A stretch of DNA of 64,000 nucleotides, from the NCBI GenBank assembly GCA_045650185.1, contig JAZRQY010000020.1, forward strand, positions 1 to 64,000. Reading direction: 5' to 3'. The notes under the pieces are model-generated. The model had not been told where the DNA came from. It searched no databases and was given only the letters and a program-made list of their open reading frames with translations. The position numbers and the translations under genes are program-made. This document shows, piece by piece, positions 6,485 to 15,848 of this stretch. The DNA comes from Scatosoma sp045650185 (GTDB lineage Bacteria; Bacillota; Clostridia; Christensenellales; Borkfalkiaceae). How positions within the stretch are numbered: the first letter of the stretch is position 1; the number at the start of each line of letters is the position of its first letter.

Positions 6485-8080
6485 ATGGGCAAAAAGAAAT
6501 CAGTAGTATTGACGGTTCTGATTACTGTCGTACTGGTCGTCCTGACTTTGTTCACCACTCTTCCCAAGTTCTGGTTTCCCTGGAACGATGGGTTGAAGGG
6601 TTGGAATGCAGTCTCGACGGAATTTATCGATTTCGGTTCCGATTACGAAGGCGGGTATTACGCTTATTACTATCCGAATGGCGTAATCTCTGAGGCGCAG
6701 TATAAAAACGACCTCGAAGCGGCAGAAAAAGCGTTGGAGGCGGCAGAGGCTGCAGCCAACGGCAAGGAAACGGAAGCCGTGAAAAAGGCGAGAAAGGCTT
6801 TGGAAGAGCTGCAGAATGATTTCATTCCTCACGGCGGCTTATACCTCGATAAGTCTGCGGACTTTATCACCGAGGGCGACGAGGTTTCCGAAGAGTTCGT
6901 GGAAGAGATGGAAAGACTTTACACCGTAATTTCCGAACGCTTTAGCCAAAAGGGCTACACGGGATATTCGGTGTCGGTTGTGGACGATTACGCTTTCCGC
7001 GTAGAGGTTCCTTCCTCTGCATCCAACTACGACGAAAATAAGAGTGGGAAAGTAAACCCCAAGCAAACCTTGCAAATGTTTGCGTTGACGGGCGAGCTGA
7101 CCTTGAAGTTGGACGGCGTGGAAGTGGAAGAGCTTGCGGTGGCTGGCGACAAAGGTGAGGCGTCGAACTTCATCAAATCGTTTGAGGTAAGTTCTCAGTT
7201 TGCGTACCGCTACATCCGTATCAACTTGACCTCTGAAGGCGCAGAGCTCATTAAAAACTTGAAGGACGCAGGTTCGATTCTTTCGCAGACCAGTTCTTCT
7301 TCGCAGGATACTAGCAAGGGGCTTTGGTTGTACGTCGGCGACACGGCGATGTTGCCCATCTACTCCGAGAATATCGCATCCAGCAACGTTTTGAAGTGCG
7401 CTTATAACGAAGCAGAATATTACGATTTGCTTGAGTCCAACGTAATTCTTTTGAATTCGGCGTTGAATCACGGTGGGTTCTCCTTCTCCTTCAGGGACGT
7501 AAGCAGTGAAATTCGTGCGAAATCTCACCCCTATGGTGAAAATGCAGTGGCGGCGATGCTGATTACGTTGGCTTCCTTGACGGTAGTGGCAATCGTGGTT
7601 GCAATCGTGCTCTGCAAAAAATACGGCGTCGTATTTGCTTATATGGCGTGCACCTATCTTTCCTTGACGGGCCTTTCCATGGCGTTCATCGCACCCGGTA
7701 TCTTCGAATTCACTTTGGGTACTGCGCTCGTGTACGTGCTTGGGCTCGTGTTGATGCTGCTCATGCATATCAAAAACTACGCGGCAATCAAGAATTCCGT
7801 TGCGCTTGGTAAAACGGTGAATTCGTCCGTTACGGTCGGCTATAAGAGCACGTTGCTCTTGACCGTAGACGTATATGCGGCTCTTGCGCTCGGTGCGTTG
7901 GCGATGCTCATTGGGATTGCAGGTGTTTCCACTCTTTGCTGGCAGGCGTTGATCTGCTTGGCGGCAGGTGCGCTTTGCAACTTGCTGTGGGGCCGTGCAA
8001 TCAATCACTTGCTCCTTTCCGCAAGCAAGGATAAATACGGATACTTTGGTTTGGTAAGGGAGGATGACGACGATGAGTAA
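6485..8080 (+). CDS. secD: Divergent SecD, protein-export membrane protein
   Basis: Proton-driven partner of the Sec channel, 531 residues. It has one N-terminal membrane helix, a large extracytoplasmic domain and a C-terminal bundle of about five helices. The start motif FGSDYEGGYYAYY corresponds to the conserved GLDLQGG motif but is degenerate. A charged, alanine-rich insert (about residues 75-112) probably forms a helix. In the membrane part the usual ANVLIFERIREE stretch is IKNYAAIKNSVALGK, and the DANVTT stretch is TVDVYAAL, so residues linked to proton use are poorly conserved. The ATG at 6485 follows TAGGAGG. The gene overlaps secF by 8 nt. Confidence 0.8.
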   Translation: MGKKKSVVLTVLITVVLVVLTLFTTLPKFWFPWNDGLKGWNAVSTEFIDFGSDYEGGYYAYYYPNGVISEAQYKNDLEAAEKALEAAEAAANGKETEAVKKARKALEELQNDFIPHGGLYLDKSADFITEGDEVSEEFVEEMERLYTVISERFSQKGYTGYSVSVVDDYAFRVEVPSSASNYDENKSGKVNPKQTLQMFALTGELTLKLDGVEVEELAVAGDKGEASNFIKSFEVSSQFAYRYIRINLTSEGAELIKNLKDAGSILSQTSSSSQDTSKGLWLYVGDTAMLPIYSENIASSNVLKCAYNEAEYYDLLESNVILLNSALNHGGFSFSFRDVSSEIRAKSHPYGENAVAAMLITLASLTVVAIVVAIVLCKKYGVVFAYMACTYLSLTGLSMAFIAPGIFEFTLGTALVYVLGLVLMLLMHIKNYAAIKNSVALGKTVNSSVTVGYKSTLLLTVDVYAALALGALAMLIGIAGVSTLCWQALICLAAGALCNLLWGRAINHLLLSASKDKYGYFGLVREDDDDE

Positions 8081-9095
8081 GAACTTTACGGCAAAAACTT
8101 CCCCGAAATGGATTTTATGGAGTGTTATCACCGCGCTCGTTCTCGTGGTAGGCGTAGTGCTTACGGCGATCTTCGGTGCGAACACCCCGATTTATACGCA
8201 ACCCACCCAAAAGTTGGTGGTAAACGTACAGATGGCAAACACCTTCTACGAAGAGGAGAGGGATGACATCGAAGGCATCTGCGAACAGGCGATTGCTGAC
8301 GCTGGTTTGACGGCGCTTGCCGTTTCCTACGACAAGGTTTCCACCTCTGAACACGAGTTGGTATATTCCTTCGACGGCGAGGCAGACCTCACCGCATTGA
8401 AGGACGATATGCAGGCAAAGCTCCGCGAGGCGTATCCCGATCAGGATTTCGCAACGACGATGAGCTATCATGAAGAGGTGTTGGAAACTCTTCCCGGCGG
8501 CAACGTTGCATTCGTGGTAAGAAACGCATTGGCGGCGGTTGTCATGGCGGTGGCGGCGTTCGTTTACGTCAGCCTTCGTTATAAGCTGTGGAATGGTATC
8601 GTAGCACTCGTTTCGACCTTAGGTACGGGCGCGATTGCCTTGGGCTTACTGCTCGTTACCCGCGTACCGTTCACGGCGGCGGCTGTATACGGCGTGTTGG
8701 TTGCAATGCTCGTTTCCATCGCTCTCTCCGTGTTGTTCGCGGCAAATGCAACGGAAACGGAAAAGAAGAACGGCGCTTTGACGGATGCTGAGGCTGTTTC
8801 CGAGGCTGTACCTGTTTGCGATACGGTAAAGCTTTGCGGCGGCGTTGCGGCGGCATTGTTGGTCGTTGGCGTTGTAGGTATCTTCTGCGCGGCGAACTTG
8901 GCTTGGTTTGCGTTGGTGGCGGCATTCGGCGTGCTGGCGGCGGCTTACTCGGCGTTGTTGCTTGCTCCTTCCGTATTCTTGGCGGTTCGTAAGCCTTTTG
9001 CAAAGGCTGCGGCTGAAAAGGCAAGATACGACTACAAAAAAGGCGTAAAAAAGCCGAAGAAAGAAGAAACAACGGAAGATACGAAAGCAGAATAA
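8073..9095 (+). CDS. secF: Divergent SecF, protein-export membrane protein
   Basis: Partner of SecD, 340 residues. An N-terminal membrane helix (about 12-32) is followed by an extracytoplasmic domain and five C-terminal helices from about residue 148. It ends in a lysine-rich tail (KKGVKKPKKEE). The stretch that is normally VVVYDRIREN in SecF is AMLVSIALSVLFAANATETEK, so conserved polar residues are missing, as in the adjacent SecD. The ATG at 8073, nine bases after AAGGGAGG, is preferred over the one at 8064, which sits against the Shine-Dalgarno. Identification rests on topology and on pairing with secD. Confidence 0.72.
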   Translation: MSKNFTAKTSPKWILWSVITALVLVVGVVLTAIFGANTPIYTQPTQKLVVNVQMANTFYEEERDDIEGICEQAIADAGLTALAVSYDKVSTSEHELVYSFDGEADLTALKDDMQAKLREAYPDQDFATTMSYHEEVLETLPGGNVAFVVRNALAAVVMAVAAFVYVSLRYKLWNGIVALVSTLGTGAIALGLLLVTRVPFTAAAVYGVLVAMLVSIALSVLFAANATETEKKNGALTDAEAVSEAVPVCDTVKLCGGVAAALLVVGVVGIFCAANLAWFALVAAFGVLAAAYSALLLAPSVFLAVRKPFAKAAAEKARYDYKKGVKKPKKEETTEDTKAE

Positions 9096-9104
9096 TAGGC
9101 TATG

Positions 9105-9140
9105 TTGGGCGGGGAGGCAGTATACGTGCAACCCGCCCAA
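9105..9140 (+). terminator. Strong hairpin between secF and recJ
   Basis: Perfect 9-bp GC-rich stem TTGGGCGGG (9105-9113) / CCCGCCCAA (9132-9140) with an 18-nt loop, followed by ATTTATTAT. The T-run is weak, so termination would be partial. It may instead be an mRNA stability element. Confidence 0.5.
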
Positions 9141-9188
9141 ATTTATTATAAAGCAGTCGGCGGTATTTCCGAAGACAAAAGGAAAAAT

Positions 9189-11510
9189 ATGAAAAAAATA
9201 GTCCCTGAGTATGCGTTTACGCAAGAACAATTGAATACGATTGCTGCGTTAGCGTCCACTTCGGGACTGACGGAGAACGTCACGCGGATCCTCTATGCGC
9301 GCGGTGTGGATACGGCGGAGAAAATCGACCGCTTTATGCACCCTTCCTCGAAGAATTTCCTCTCCCCGTTCCTCATGCGTGGCATGGCGGAAGCTGTGGA
9401 GATGATCACCGAGGCTCGTGACCAAGGCAAGGTCGTTGCGGTGTTTGGCGACTACGATGCGGACGGGGTATGCGCCTCTGCGATTATGTACCACGCTTTG
9501 CGTGCGTTTGGTATCGAGGCGAATATTTACATTCCCGAACGCTCGGACGGCTACGGTTTGTCCGAGGAGATGGTGGATCGTATTTTCGAGGATTGCAATC
9601 CCGAATTATTCATCACCGTAGACTGCGGTATTTCCTGCGCGAAAGAAACGCAATACATCTACGAGCTTGGCTGTGACGTCATCGTCACCGACCACCACGA
9701 GTTGCCGGAAATCTTGCCCGATTGCGTAATCATCAATCCTAAACTCAATGACGATTATCCGTACGACAACCTCTGCGGCGCAGGCGTAGCCTTCAAGGTG
9801 GCGTGCGCTCTGCTTGGAGAGAAAGCGTATGCGCTTTTGGACTTTGCAACGCTAGCGACGGTGGCAGACAGCGTGCCTTTGCTGGGCGAAAACCGTGACA
9901 TCGTCACGGAGGGCTTAAAGCTGTTCAATCATTCCTTGCGCCCTTGTTTTGCAGAGCTGATAGGGAAGACCTACGATGCCATCACGGCGCAGAACTTAGC
10001 GTTTACCCTTGCGCCCCGTATCAATGCGGCTGGCAGAATGGGGGATGCTAGGGCGGCGTTCGAGCTGTTTGTTTCGGAAGATCCTACGGAAATATACAAT
10101 CTTTCCGTCAAGCTGTGCGCCTACAACACCGAACGGCAAAAATATTGTGACGAGCTCTATCTTTCCGCGAAGGCAAAGCTGAAGGAGAAGGGCGCGTTCG
10201 GCAACGTCATTATGCTGTCGGACGAGAGCTGGAATACCGGTTTTATCGGCATCGTGGCGGCGCGACTTGCAGAAGAATACAACCGTCCGACTTTGTTGTT
10301 CGTGCATCACGGCGATATGTTAAAGGGTAGCGCGCGTAGTATTGAAAATATCAATATTTTCAACGCATTGAAGGCGTGCGGTGAACATATCGAGGAATTT
10401 GGCGGACACGCACAGGCGGCAGGTATCAATATCAAAACGGAAAACTTCGACGCCTTAGAGAGCGCTTTGAACGCAGAAATCGGCAGAACGTATACGGAAG
10501 AGGACTTTGAACAAAGACTGTACGTGTGCGAAGAAATCACAGACCGATTCCCGGACAAGCTGGCAAGAGAGCTGGCGATGATGGAGCCGTTTGGTGTTGG
10601 ACACAAGCGTCCTCAATTCTCCATTTCGGCAGGGGCGTGTCTTGCTCGACCGATGAAGAGTATGTCTCCCCACCTCTCGGTGAAGAGCGATTATATCGAC
10701 CTCGTTTATTTTTCGGGGATTCGCAACTTAAAGATTATCGAGAGCGACGTCAAAAAGAAAATCATCTTTGAGGTCAATCTCTCGCACTATCGTGGAAAAA
10801 CACAGGTGAAAGGGTACGTCCGTGATTTGTTGTATGACGGAAGAACGGGCAGGCGTACGGCAGAGGGGATTTTCTCCAACGCTATCGCGCGTAGCCGCGC
10901 AGAGCAAGTCGACGTACAGCCCATTCTATTGACGACGGAGGAAATCAAGCGCTTAATCGCTGAAAAGCGCAGCGACAGTCCTTATGGACTGTGTATGGTG
11001 GCATCCGACAGACGCACCTTGCGTTTTTACGAGGAATTAGACGAGATCCCCTGCGATCTTTTCTATCCTGCGTCCAGAAACGTTGCCAACCTGCTCATCG
11101 TAGCTCCTGCGGCAGATGCCGAGCTTTCCGGCTTCCGTGACGTCGTATTTTTGGATACGCCTAGCGACTACAACGTGGCATCCCTTGCGGGAAAGAACGT
11201 TTACGTCAATAGGGAGATTTGCGGATATAAAACGTTGGAAGAGCTGGATACGGAAAGGGAAAGCCTTTTGGAAATCTATGCGGCGCTCCGTCGGGAAATC
11301 AACCGCCTGTCGGGTGGGAGCGTAGAGGAGCTTGGTGTCTACGGCGAGGCGTTGGGCTTTGACCGTTGGGAATTTATCTTTGCGTTAGAGGTATTCGTAG
11401 AGCTTGGCTTAATCTCCTTCGCGGACGGGAAACTCACCGTCTATCGTGGGGTAAAGGCAGAGCTGAACGACTCTGCGCTGTATCGAAAGGTGCGACTGTT
11501 GCAAGAGTAG
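9189..11510 (+). CDS. recJ: Single-stranded-DNA-specific exonuclease RecJ
   Basis: 5'-3' single-strand DNA exonuclease for recombination and repair, 773 residues. DHH-family motifs are in order: FGDYDADGVCAS (about residues 86-97), FITVDCGIS, VTDHHELPE, and the DHHA1 motif FGGHAQAAGI. The OB-fold region follows, and a C-terminal extension of about 200 residues is similar to those of other Firmicutes RecJ. The ATG at 9189 gives the usual N-terminus and follows AAAAGGAAAAAT. A longer reading from 9102 would include the GC-rich hairpin. The next gene, the RSH enzyme, starts 33 nt downstream. Confidence 0.95.
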   Translation: MKKIVPEYAFTQEQLNTIAALASTSGLTENVTRILYARGVDTAEKIDRFMHPSSKNFLSPFLMRGMAEAVEMITEARDQGKVVAVFGDYDADGVCASAIMYHALRAFGIEANIYIPERSDGYGLSEEMVDRIFEDCNPELFITVDCGISCAKETQYIYELGCDVIVTDHHELPEILPDCVIINPKLNDDYPYDNLCGAGVAFKVACALLGEKAYALLDFATLATVADSVPLLGENRDIVTEGLKLFNHSLRPCFAELIGKTYDAITAQNLAFTLAPRINAAGRMGDARAAFELFVSEDPTEIYNLSVKLCAYNTERQKYCDELYLSAKAKLKEKGAFGNVIMLSDESWNTGFIGIVAARLAEEYNRPTLLFVHHGDMLKGSARSIENINIFNALKACGEHIEEFGGHAQAAGINIKTENFDALESALNAEIGRTYTEEDFEQRLYVCEEITDRFPDKLARELAMMEPFGVGHKRPQFSISAGACLARPMKSMSPHLSVKSDYIDLVYFSGIRNLKIIESDVKKKIIFEVNLSHYRGKTQVKGYVRDLLYDGRTGRRTAEGIFSNAIARSRAEQVDVQPILLTTEEIKRLIAEKRSDSPYGLCMVASDRRTLRFYEELDEIPCDLFYPASRNVANLLIVAPAADAELSGFRDVVFLDTPSDYNVASLAGKNVYVNREICGYKTLEELDTERESLLEIYAALRREINRLSGGSVEELGVYGEALGFDRWEFIFALEVFVELGLISFADGKLTVYRGVKAELNDSALYRKVRLLQE

Positions 11511-11543
11511 TCTAAGATTATAAGCGGAATTTGAGGGAAATTT

Positions 11544-13676
11544 ATGCACGAAACACTCCAAAAAATTCAAGAAACGTACGTCGGCGAGGATAGGGAACAC
11601 CTGCTTCGCGCTTATACGTATGCGGAGAGGGCGCACTCTGGGCAAAAGCGTGCGTCTGGTGAGCCGTACTTTATCCACCCTTGCGAGGTGGCGAAGATAC
11701 TCATCAACCTCGGGATGAACGAGGCGACGATTGCGGCGGCTCTACTGCACGACGTCATCGAGGACACGGATACAACGGAAGAGGACATCAAAAACGAATT
11801 CGGCGAAGAGGTTTTAAACCTTGTTTCGGGGGTTACCAAGCTCGATAAAATCGAATTTAAATCACAGGCAGAGGCGGATGCGGAAAACTTTAGAAAGATT
11901 TTCGTGGCGATGGCAAAGGACATCCGTGTCATCATCATCAAGCTTGCAGACCGCCTGCACAATATGCGTACGCTTGGCGCGCTGTCGAAAGAGCGCCAAC
12001 AAAAAATGGCGAAGGAAACCTTGGATATCTACACGCCGCTTGCAGGGCGTTTGGGTATTTCGCAGCTCAAGTGTGAACTCGAAGACCTCTGCTTGAAATA
12101 TTTGGACCCCGAGGCGTACGAGTACTTGGCGGTGAACGTCAACGAAAAGCTTTCGCAACGGCAGGAGCTGATTAACCACGTCATTGAGGAACTGAAAGGA
12201 TTGATGGCGAGGGATAACGTGCGCGGCGAGGTATTCGGTAGACCGAAGCATTATTATTCCATCTATAAGAAGATGAAAAATAAGCAGCTTTCCATCGACC
12301 AAATCTACGATTTGGCTGCCGTGCGTATCATCGTAAAGGACGTAAAAGAATGTTATACCGTTTTGGGGGAAATCCACGAACATTGGATGCCCATTCCCGG
12401 GAGGATTAAGGACTATATCGCAACGCCAAAGCCGAACAAATACCAGTCCTTGCATACGACGGTAATGACCTCGTTTGGTAAGCCCGTGGAAATTCAAATC
12501 CGTACCGAAGAGATGCACCGTATCGCGGAATTCGGTATCGCGGCGCATTGGAAATACAAGGAAGGCAGATCGGATGAGGCGATGACCTCGTTTGAAAACA
12601 AGCTGGCTTGGGTAAAACGTGTCATGGAATGGCAGGGGGAGATGAAGGGCTCGCAAGAGTTCGTAGACGCCCTGAAAACGGAGCTGTACAGCCACGAATT
12701 GCTGGTATTCACTCCGCTTGGCAAGGTCATTTCCTTGCCCCCTGAGGCGACGCCACTCGACTTTGCGTACGCCATTCACTCGGAGGTAGGCAACCGTTGC
12801 ACGGGCGCGCGCGTCAATTCAAGAATCGTGCCTTTAACCACGAAGTTAGAGGTGGGCGACGTCGTAGAAATCATCACTTCTCCTACGTCGAAAGGTCCTT
12901 CGCGTGACTGGCTGAAGATTGTAAAATCGGCAAGCGCACGCGCAAAAATTAAACAATTCTTCAAAAACCTACTGCGTGACGACTACATTCGCGACGGTCA
13001 AAACCGTCTTGAGGAAGAGGCGCGCAAGAAAGGATATACGCTGTCTACCCTTTTGACGGACGAGTCGTTTGAACGCTTGGCAGAGCGGTTCTCGTTCACC
13101 GAATACGACGAAATGTTCGCGGCGGTGGGGTATGGCTCAGTGTCCGTCGGGCAGGTGCTGGTCAAGCTCATCGACCATTATAAGAAGAAAACGCCGCAGG
13201 GTTTCGTGCTTTCCGAAGGGGGAGTGAAAAAGAACCCCAACGGCATTTTAATCAACGGCGAGAGCGGTATGTTGGTGCGCTTTGCAGGGTGTTGTTCGCC
13301 CGTGCGTGGCGATGCTATCGTCGGGTTTACCTCTCGTGGCAGAGGGGTGGTGGTGCATCGCGCCGATTGCCCGAACGTCCGCGGTGTCGAGCCGGGCAGA
13401 CTGCTGGCGGCGTCGTGGGTAGAACAGACGCTTGGCAGTCGCTATAACGCGCACGTTTCTATCAAGGCGCAGGACCAAGGGGCGGCATTGTCCGTGCTCT
13501 CCTTCGTGGTGGCGGATATGAAGTTGTCCATCACCGCCGTCAACGGTAGAATCGACAAAAACGGCGATGCGATTTTGGAGGCAAGCGTATCCCTTTCGGA
13601 TATTTCTGAATTAGACCTCTTAATCAAGAAAATGTTGCAGGATAAGCGTATTTACGACGTGCATAGAGGTGTATAA
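11544..13676 (+). CDS. relA: Bifunctional (p)ppGpp synthetase/hydrolase (RSH)
   Basis: Stringent-response enzyme of 710 residues with all standard domains. The HD hydrolase domain has AALLHDVIEDTD (about residues 66-77) and KLADRLHNMRTL. The synthetase domain has GRPKHYYSIYKKM, YDLAAVRII and YQSLHTTVM. The TGS domain begins near VFTPLGKVISLPPEATPLDFAYAIHSEVG. The zinc-finger region has FAGCCSPVRGD, and the protein ends with an ACT domain. Hydrolase motifs are intact, so it is bifunctional, as expected for a Firmicute. Its stop overlaps the next start (TAATG), which suggests coupled translation with the MBL gene. Confidence 0.96.
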   Translation: MHETLQKIQETYVGEDREHLLRAYTYAERAHSGQKRASGEPYFIHPCEVAKILINLGMNEATIAAALLHDVIEDTDTTEEDIKNEFGEEVLNLVSGVTKLDKIEFKSQAEADAENFRKIFVAMAKDIRVIIIKLADRLHNMRTLGALSKERQQKMAKETLDIYTPLAGRLGISQLKCELEDLCLKYLDPEAYEYLAVNVNEKLSQRQELINHVIEELKGLMARDNVRGEVFGRPKHYYSIYKKMKNKQLSIDQIYDLAAVRIIVKDVKECYTVLGEIHEHWMPIPGRIKDYIATPKPNKYQSLHTTVMTSFGKPVEIQIRTEEMHRIAEFGIAAHWKYKEGRSDEAMTSFENKLAWVKRVMEWQGEMKGSQEFVDALKTELYSHELLVFTPLGKVISLPPEATPLDFAYAIHSEVGNRCTGARVNSRIVPLTTKLEVGDVVEIITSPTSKGPSRDWLKIVKSASARAKIKQFFKNLLRDDYIRDGQNRLEEEARKKGYTLSTLLTDESFERLAERFSFTEYDEMFAAVGYGSVSVGQVLVKLIDHYKKKTPQGFVLSEGGVKKNPNGILINGESGMLVRFAGCCSPVRGDAIVGFTSRGRGVVVHRADCPNVRGVEPGRLLAASWVEQTLGSRYNAHVSIKAQDQGAALSVLSFVVADMKLSITAVNGRIDKNGDAILEASVSLSDISELDLLIKKMLQDKRIYDVHRGV

Positions 13677-14296
13677 TGGAACGCTACAAGGTTTATCCTC
13701 GTGGGTTCGGGGCAAACAGCTATATCCTGACGGCAGACGGCAAAAACGCCGTGATCATCGACCCGTCCTCATATGCGGTGGTAAGGGAGATAGAGGGGCG
13801 TGGGCTTGTACCTGCCTACGTGCTTTTGACCCATTGTCACTTCGACCACGTGATGTTTACGCAGGAATTGCAAGCGATGGGCGCAAAGGTTATCTGCCTC
13901 GATAAGGAGCAACTAAGCGTCAATACCGAGGTGGATTTGTTTTCCTTGGCTGGCGTTGCAAGAAAGCCTTTTACTATCGACTGTACGGTATCGCATGGCG
14001 AACAGTTTTGTCTTGCAGGTATTTCGTTTACTGCTTGGTCGTTGCCCGGGCATACCTCGGGTTGTGCGGCGTATTTGACGGAAGATGGCGGCGAACGCTG
14101 GCTGTTTTGCGGCGACGTCCTGTTTGAGGATAGTATCGGCAGAACGGATTTCCCGACGGGATCCCTTTCAGAGATGCGTGAAAGCCTGCGATTTTTAAAA
14201 AATTTAGAGGGTGAATACTTGATTTTTAGCGGCCACGGCGAGGATACGACGCTGTCGCGAGAAAAGGCGAGAAACCCTTTTTTGACGGATGTTTAA
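13676..14296 (+). CDS. MBL-fold metal-dependent hydrolase (glyoxalase II-like)
   Basis: Cytoplasmic metallo-beta-lactamase-fold hydrolase of 206 residues. The metal-binding motif is THCHFDHV (about residues 52-59). Further ligand positions are in LPGHTSGC and FCGDVLFEDSIGRTDFP, and the late FSGHGEDT. The family is close to YqgX/glyoxalase II, and the natural substrate is unknown. Its ATG overlaps the RSH stop by one base, and its end overlaps hemZ. RSH-MBL-HemZ is a recurring order in Clostridia. Confidence 0.9.
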   Translation: MERYKVYPRGFGANSYILTADGKNAVIIDPSSYAVVREIEGRGLVPAYVLLTHCHFDHVMFTQELQAMGAKVICLDKEQLSVNTEVDLFSLAGVARKPFTIDCTVSHGEQFCLAGISFTAWSLPGHTSGCAAYLTEDGGERWLFCGDVLFEDSIGRTDFPTGSLSEMRESLRFLKNLEGEYLIFSGHGEDTTLSREKARNPFLTDV

Positions 14297-15665
14297 TATG
14301 CTGAAAACCGATTGCAAATTTTTAGAAAACGAGTTGATGGACGTCGTGCGTTTGTTTGAAAAGCGCCCGACGTCTATTTCCCATTCCTTCCGCTTTGAGG
14401 GAGGGGTTTTTTACAACGATTTTCAGGTGGATGGGGTGGATTATACCTTCCAAGACGAGGGGCAGGTATGCGACGAAATCGTCTATAAGCGGTTGGAACG
14501 CCGCTATGCAAAGCTTGCGCTCTATCAAATTTTGTCCGACCTTTCGGGGGAGAAAATGCCTTGGGGGGCGTTGACAGGCATCCGTCCAACAAAGATGGCG
14601 TACATGGAGCAGGCGGCAGGCAGAGATTATCATGACCTGTTTGCAAAAATGCAGGTATCGGCGGAGAACGTAAAGCTGGTAGAGGATATTCTGGCGGCGC
14701 AGCAGGGGATCTATTCGACAGAAGAGGGTGCGGACCTGTTCATTTCCATTCCCTTTTGCCCGACGAAATGCGCCTATTGCTCGTTTATCACCGCGCCGAT
14801 CGACCGCATACGGCACTTTCTTGCCCCGTACCTTGCGTGCCTCGAAAAGGAGCTTGCAGAAATCGCTCCTATTTGTCAAAACCTTCGCAGTATCTATATC
14901 GGCGGTGGCACACCCTTCGTTTTGAATGAAGAAGAGCTGGAAAGAGTATTGAAAGCAATCGCTCCGCTTGTAAAAGAGGGAGTGGAATACACCGTCGAGG
15001 CGGGTCGCCCCGACGTATTCACGGAAGAAAAATTACGCCTTTTGAAGGAATACGGTGTCAATCGTATCTGTATCAATCCGCAGTCCTTTTCGGATGAAAC
15101 GCTCAGAAAAATCGGCAGACGGCACACCGTTGAAGACGTCTATCGGGCGTTTGAGATGTCGAAAAAGTACGGCTTTATCATTAACGTGGACCTGATTGCA
15201 GGGCTTGAGGACGAGGATGTCGCCACCTTCCGTCAAAGTGTGGAAAAGGCGGTGGAAACGGGCGCGGACAATATCACCGTGCATTGTCTTTCCTTAAAGA
15301 GTGGCGCAAAGCTGAAAGAGGAGCTTTCTCGTGTAGAAAACGACTTTGTCCAAGACATGGTGGCGGTTTCTCGTGAAATTTTGACGAACGCCGGGTACGT
15401 TCCCTATTATATGTACCGTCAAAAATACCAAGCAGGCAACAACGAGAACGTCGGCTGGACGAAGCCGGGGAAGGCGTGCGTATATAATATTGACGTGATG
15501 GAAGAAACGACGGACAATATCGCGGTGGGCGCAAATGCCGTTTCCAAGCGTGTCTTTGACGGGGGAGTGCGTATCGAACGCTTTGCCTCGCAAAAGGACT
15601 TAAAGACGTATATGGAAAAACTGGATGAAACCATCAAAAACCGTCTGGAATTTTTCGCAAAGTAA
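14289..15665 (+). CDS. hemZ: HemZ-like radical SAM coproporphyrinogen dehydrogenase
   Basis: Radical SAM protein of 458 residues in the HemN/HemZ family, which oxidise coproporphyrinogen III or handle haem. An N-terminal HemZ-type domain of about 145 residues (with GALTGIRPTKMAY) precedes the cluster motif CPTKCAYCSF (about residues 156-165). YIGGGTPFVL and RICINPQSFSDETLR follow, as in the HemN core. Two start codons are possible. The ATG at 14289 overlaps the MBL gene by 8 nt, and the ATG at 14298 does not; neither has a strong ribosome binding site. The neighbourhood supports HemZ, but its in vivo substrate is not proven in the family. Confidence 0.88.
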   Translation: MFNMLKTDCKFLENELMDVVRLFEKRPTSISHSFRFEGGVFYNDFQVDGVDYTFQDEGQVCDEIVYKRLERRYAKLALYQILSDLSGEKMPWGALTGIRPTKMAYMEQAAGRDYHDLFAKMQVSAENVKLVEDILAAQQGIYSTEEGADLFISIPFCPTKCAYCSFITAPIDRIRHFLAPYLACLEKELAEIAPICQNLRSIYIGGGTPFVLNEEELERVLKAIAPLVKEGVEYTVEAGRPDVFTEEKLRLLKEYGVNRICINPQSFSDETLRKIGRRHTVEDVYRAFEMSKKYGFIINVDLIAGLEDEDVATFRQSVEKAVETGADNITVHCLSLKSGAKLKEELSRVENDFVQDMVAVSREILTNAGYVPYYMYRQKYQAGNNENVGWTKPGKACVYNIDVMEETTDNIAVGANAVSKRVFDGGVRIERFASQKDLKTYMEKLDETIKNRLEFFAK

Positions 15666-15681
15666 GACGAAATGGAATGAA

Positions 15682-15713
15682 AACAGTCGCCTTTTTGGGT
15701 GGCTGTTTTTTTG
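15682..15713 (+). terminator. Intrinsic terminator after hemZ
   Basis: Stem AACAGTCGCC / GGTGGCTGTT with G-U pairs and a run of seven T. It closes the recJ-RSH-MBL-hemZ transcript and isolates the following secretion cassette. Confidence 0.8.
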
Positions 15714-15786
15714 CGGTACGTCGTAAAAAGTTGGGGAAACCCCATTTTTAATATTAAAAGGTTTCTAAAAAATTCTTTGGAAAGTA

Positions 15787-15815
15787 TTGACAAATGATTT
15801 GCATAGGTATATAAT
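15787..15815 (+). promoter_or_regulatory. Perfect-consensus promoter of the SipW cassette
   Basis: TTGACA (15787-15792), 17-nt spacer, TATAAT (15810-15815). Both hexamers are exact, which predicts strong constitutive transcription of the first secreted protein. Confidence 0.88.
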
Positions 15816-15848
15816 ATAGAAAATCCGTTATAAAAAAGGAGATTGATT

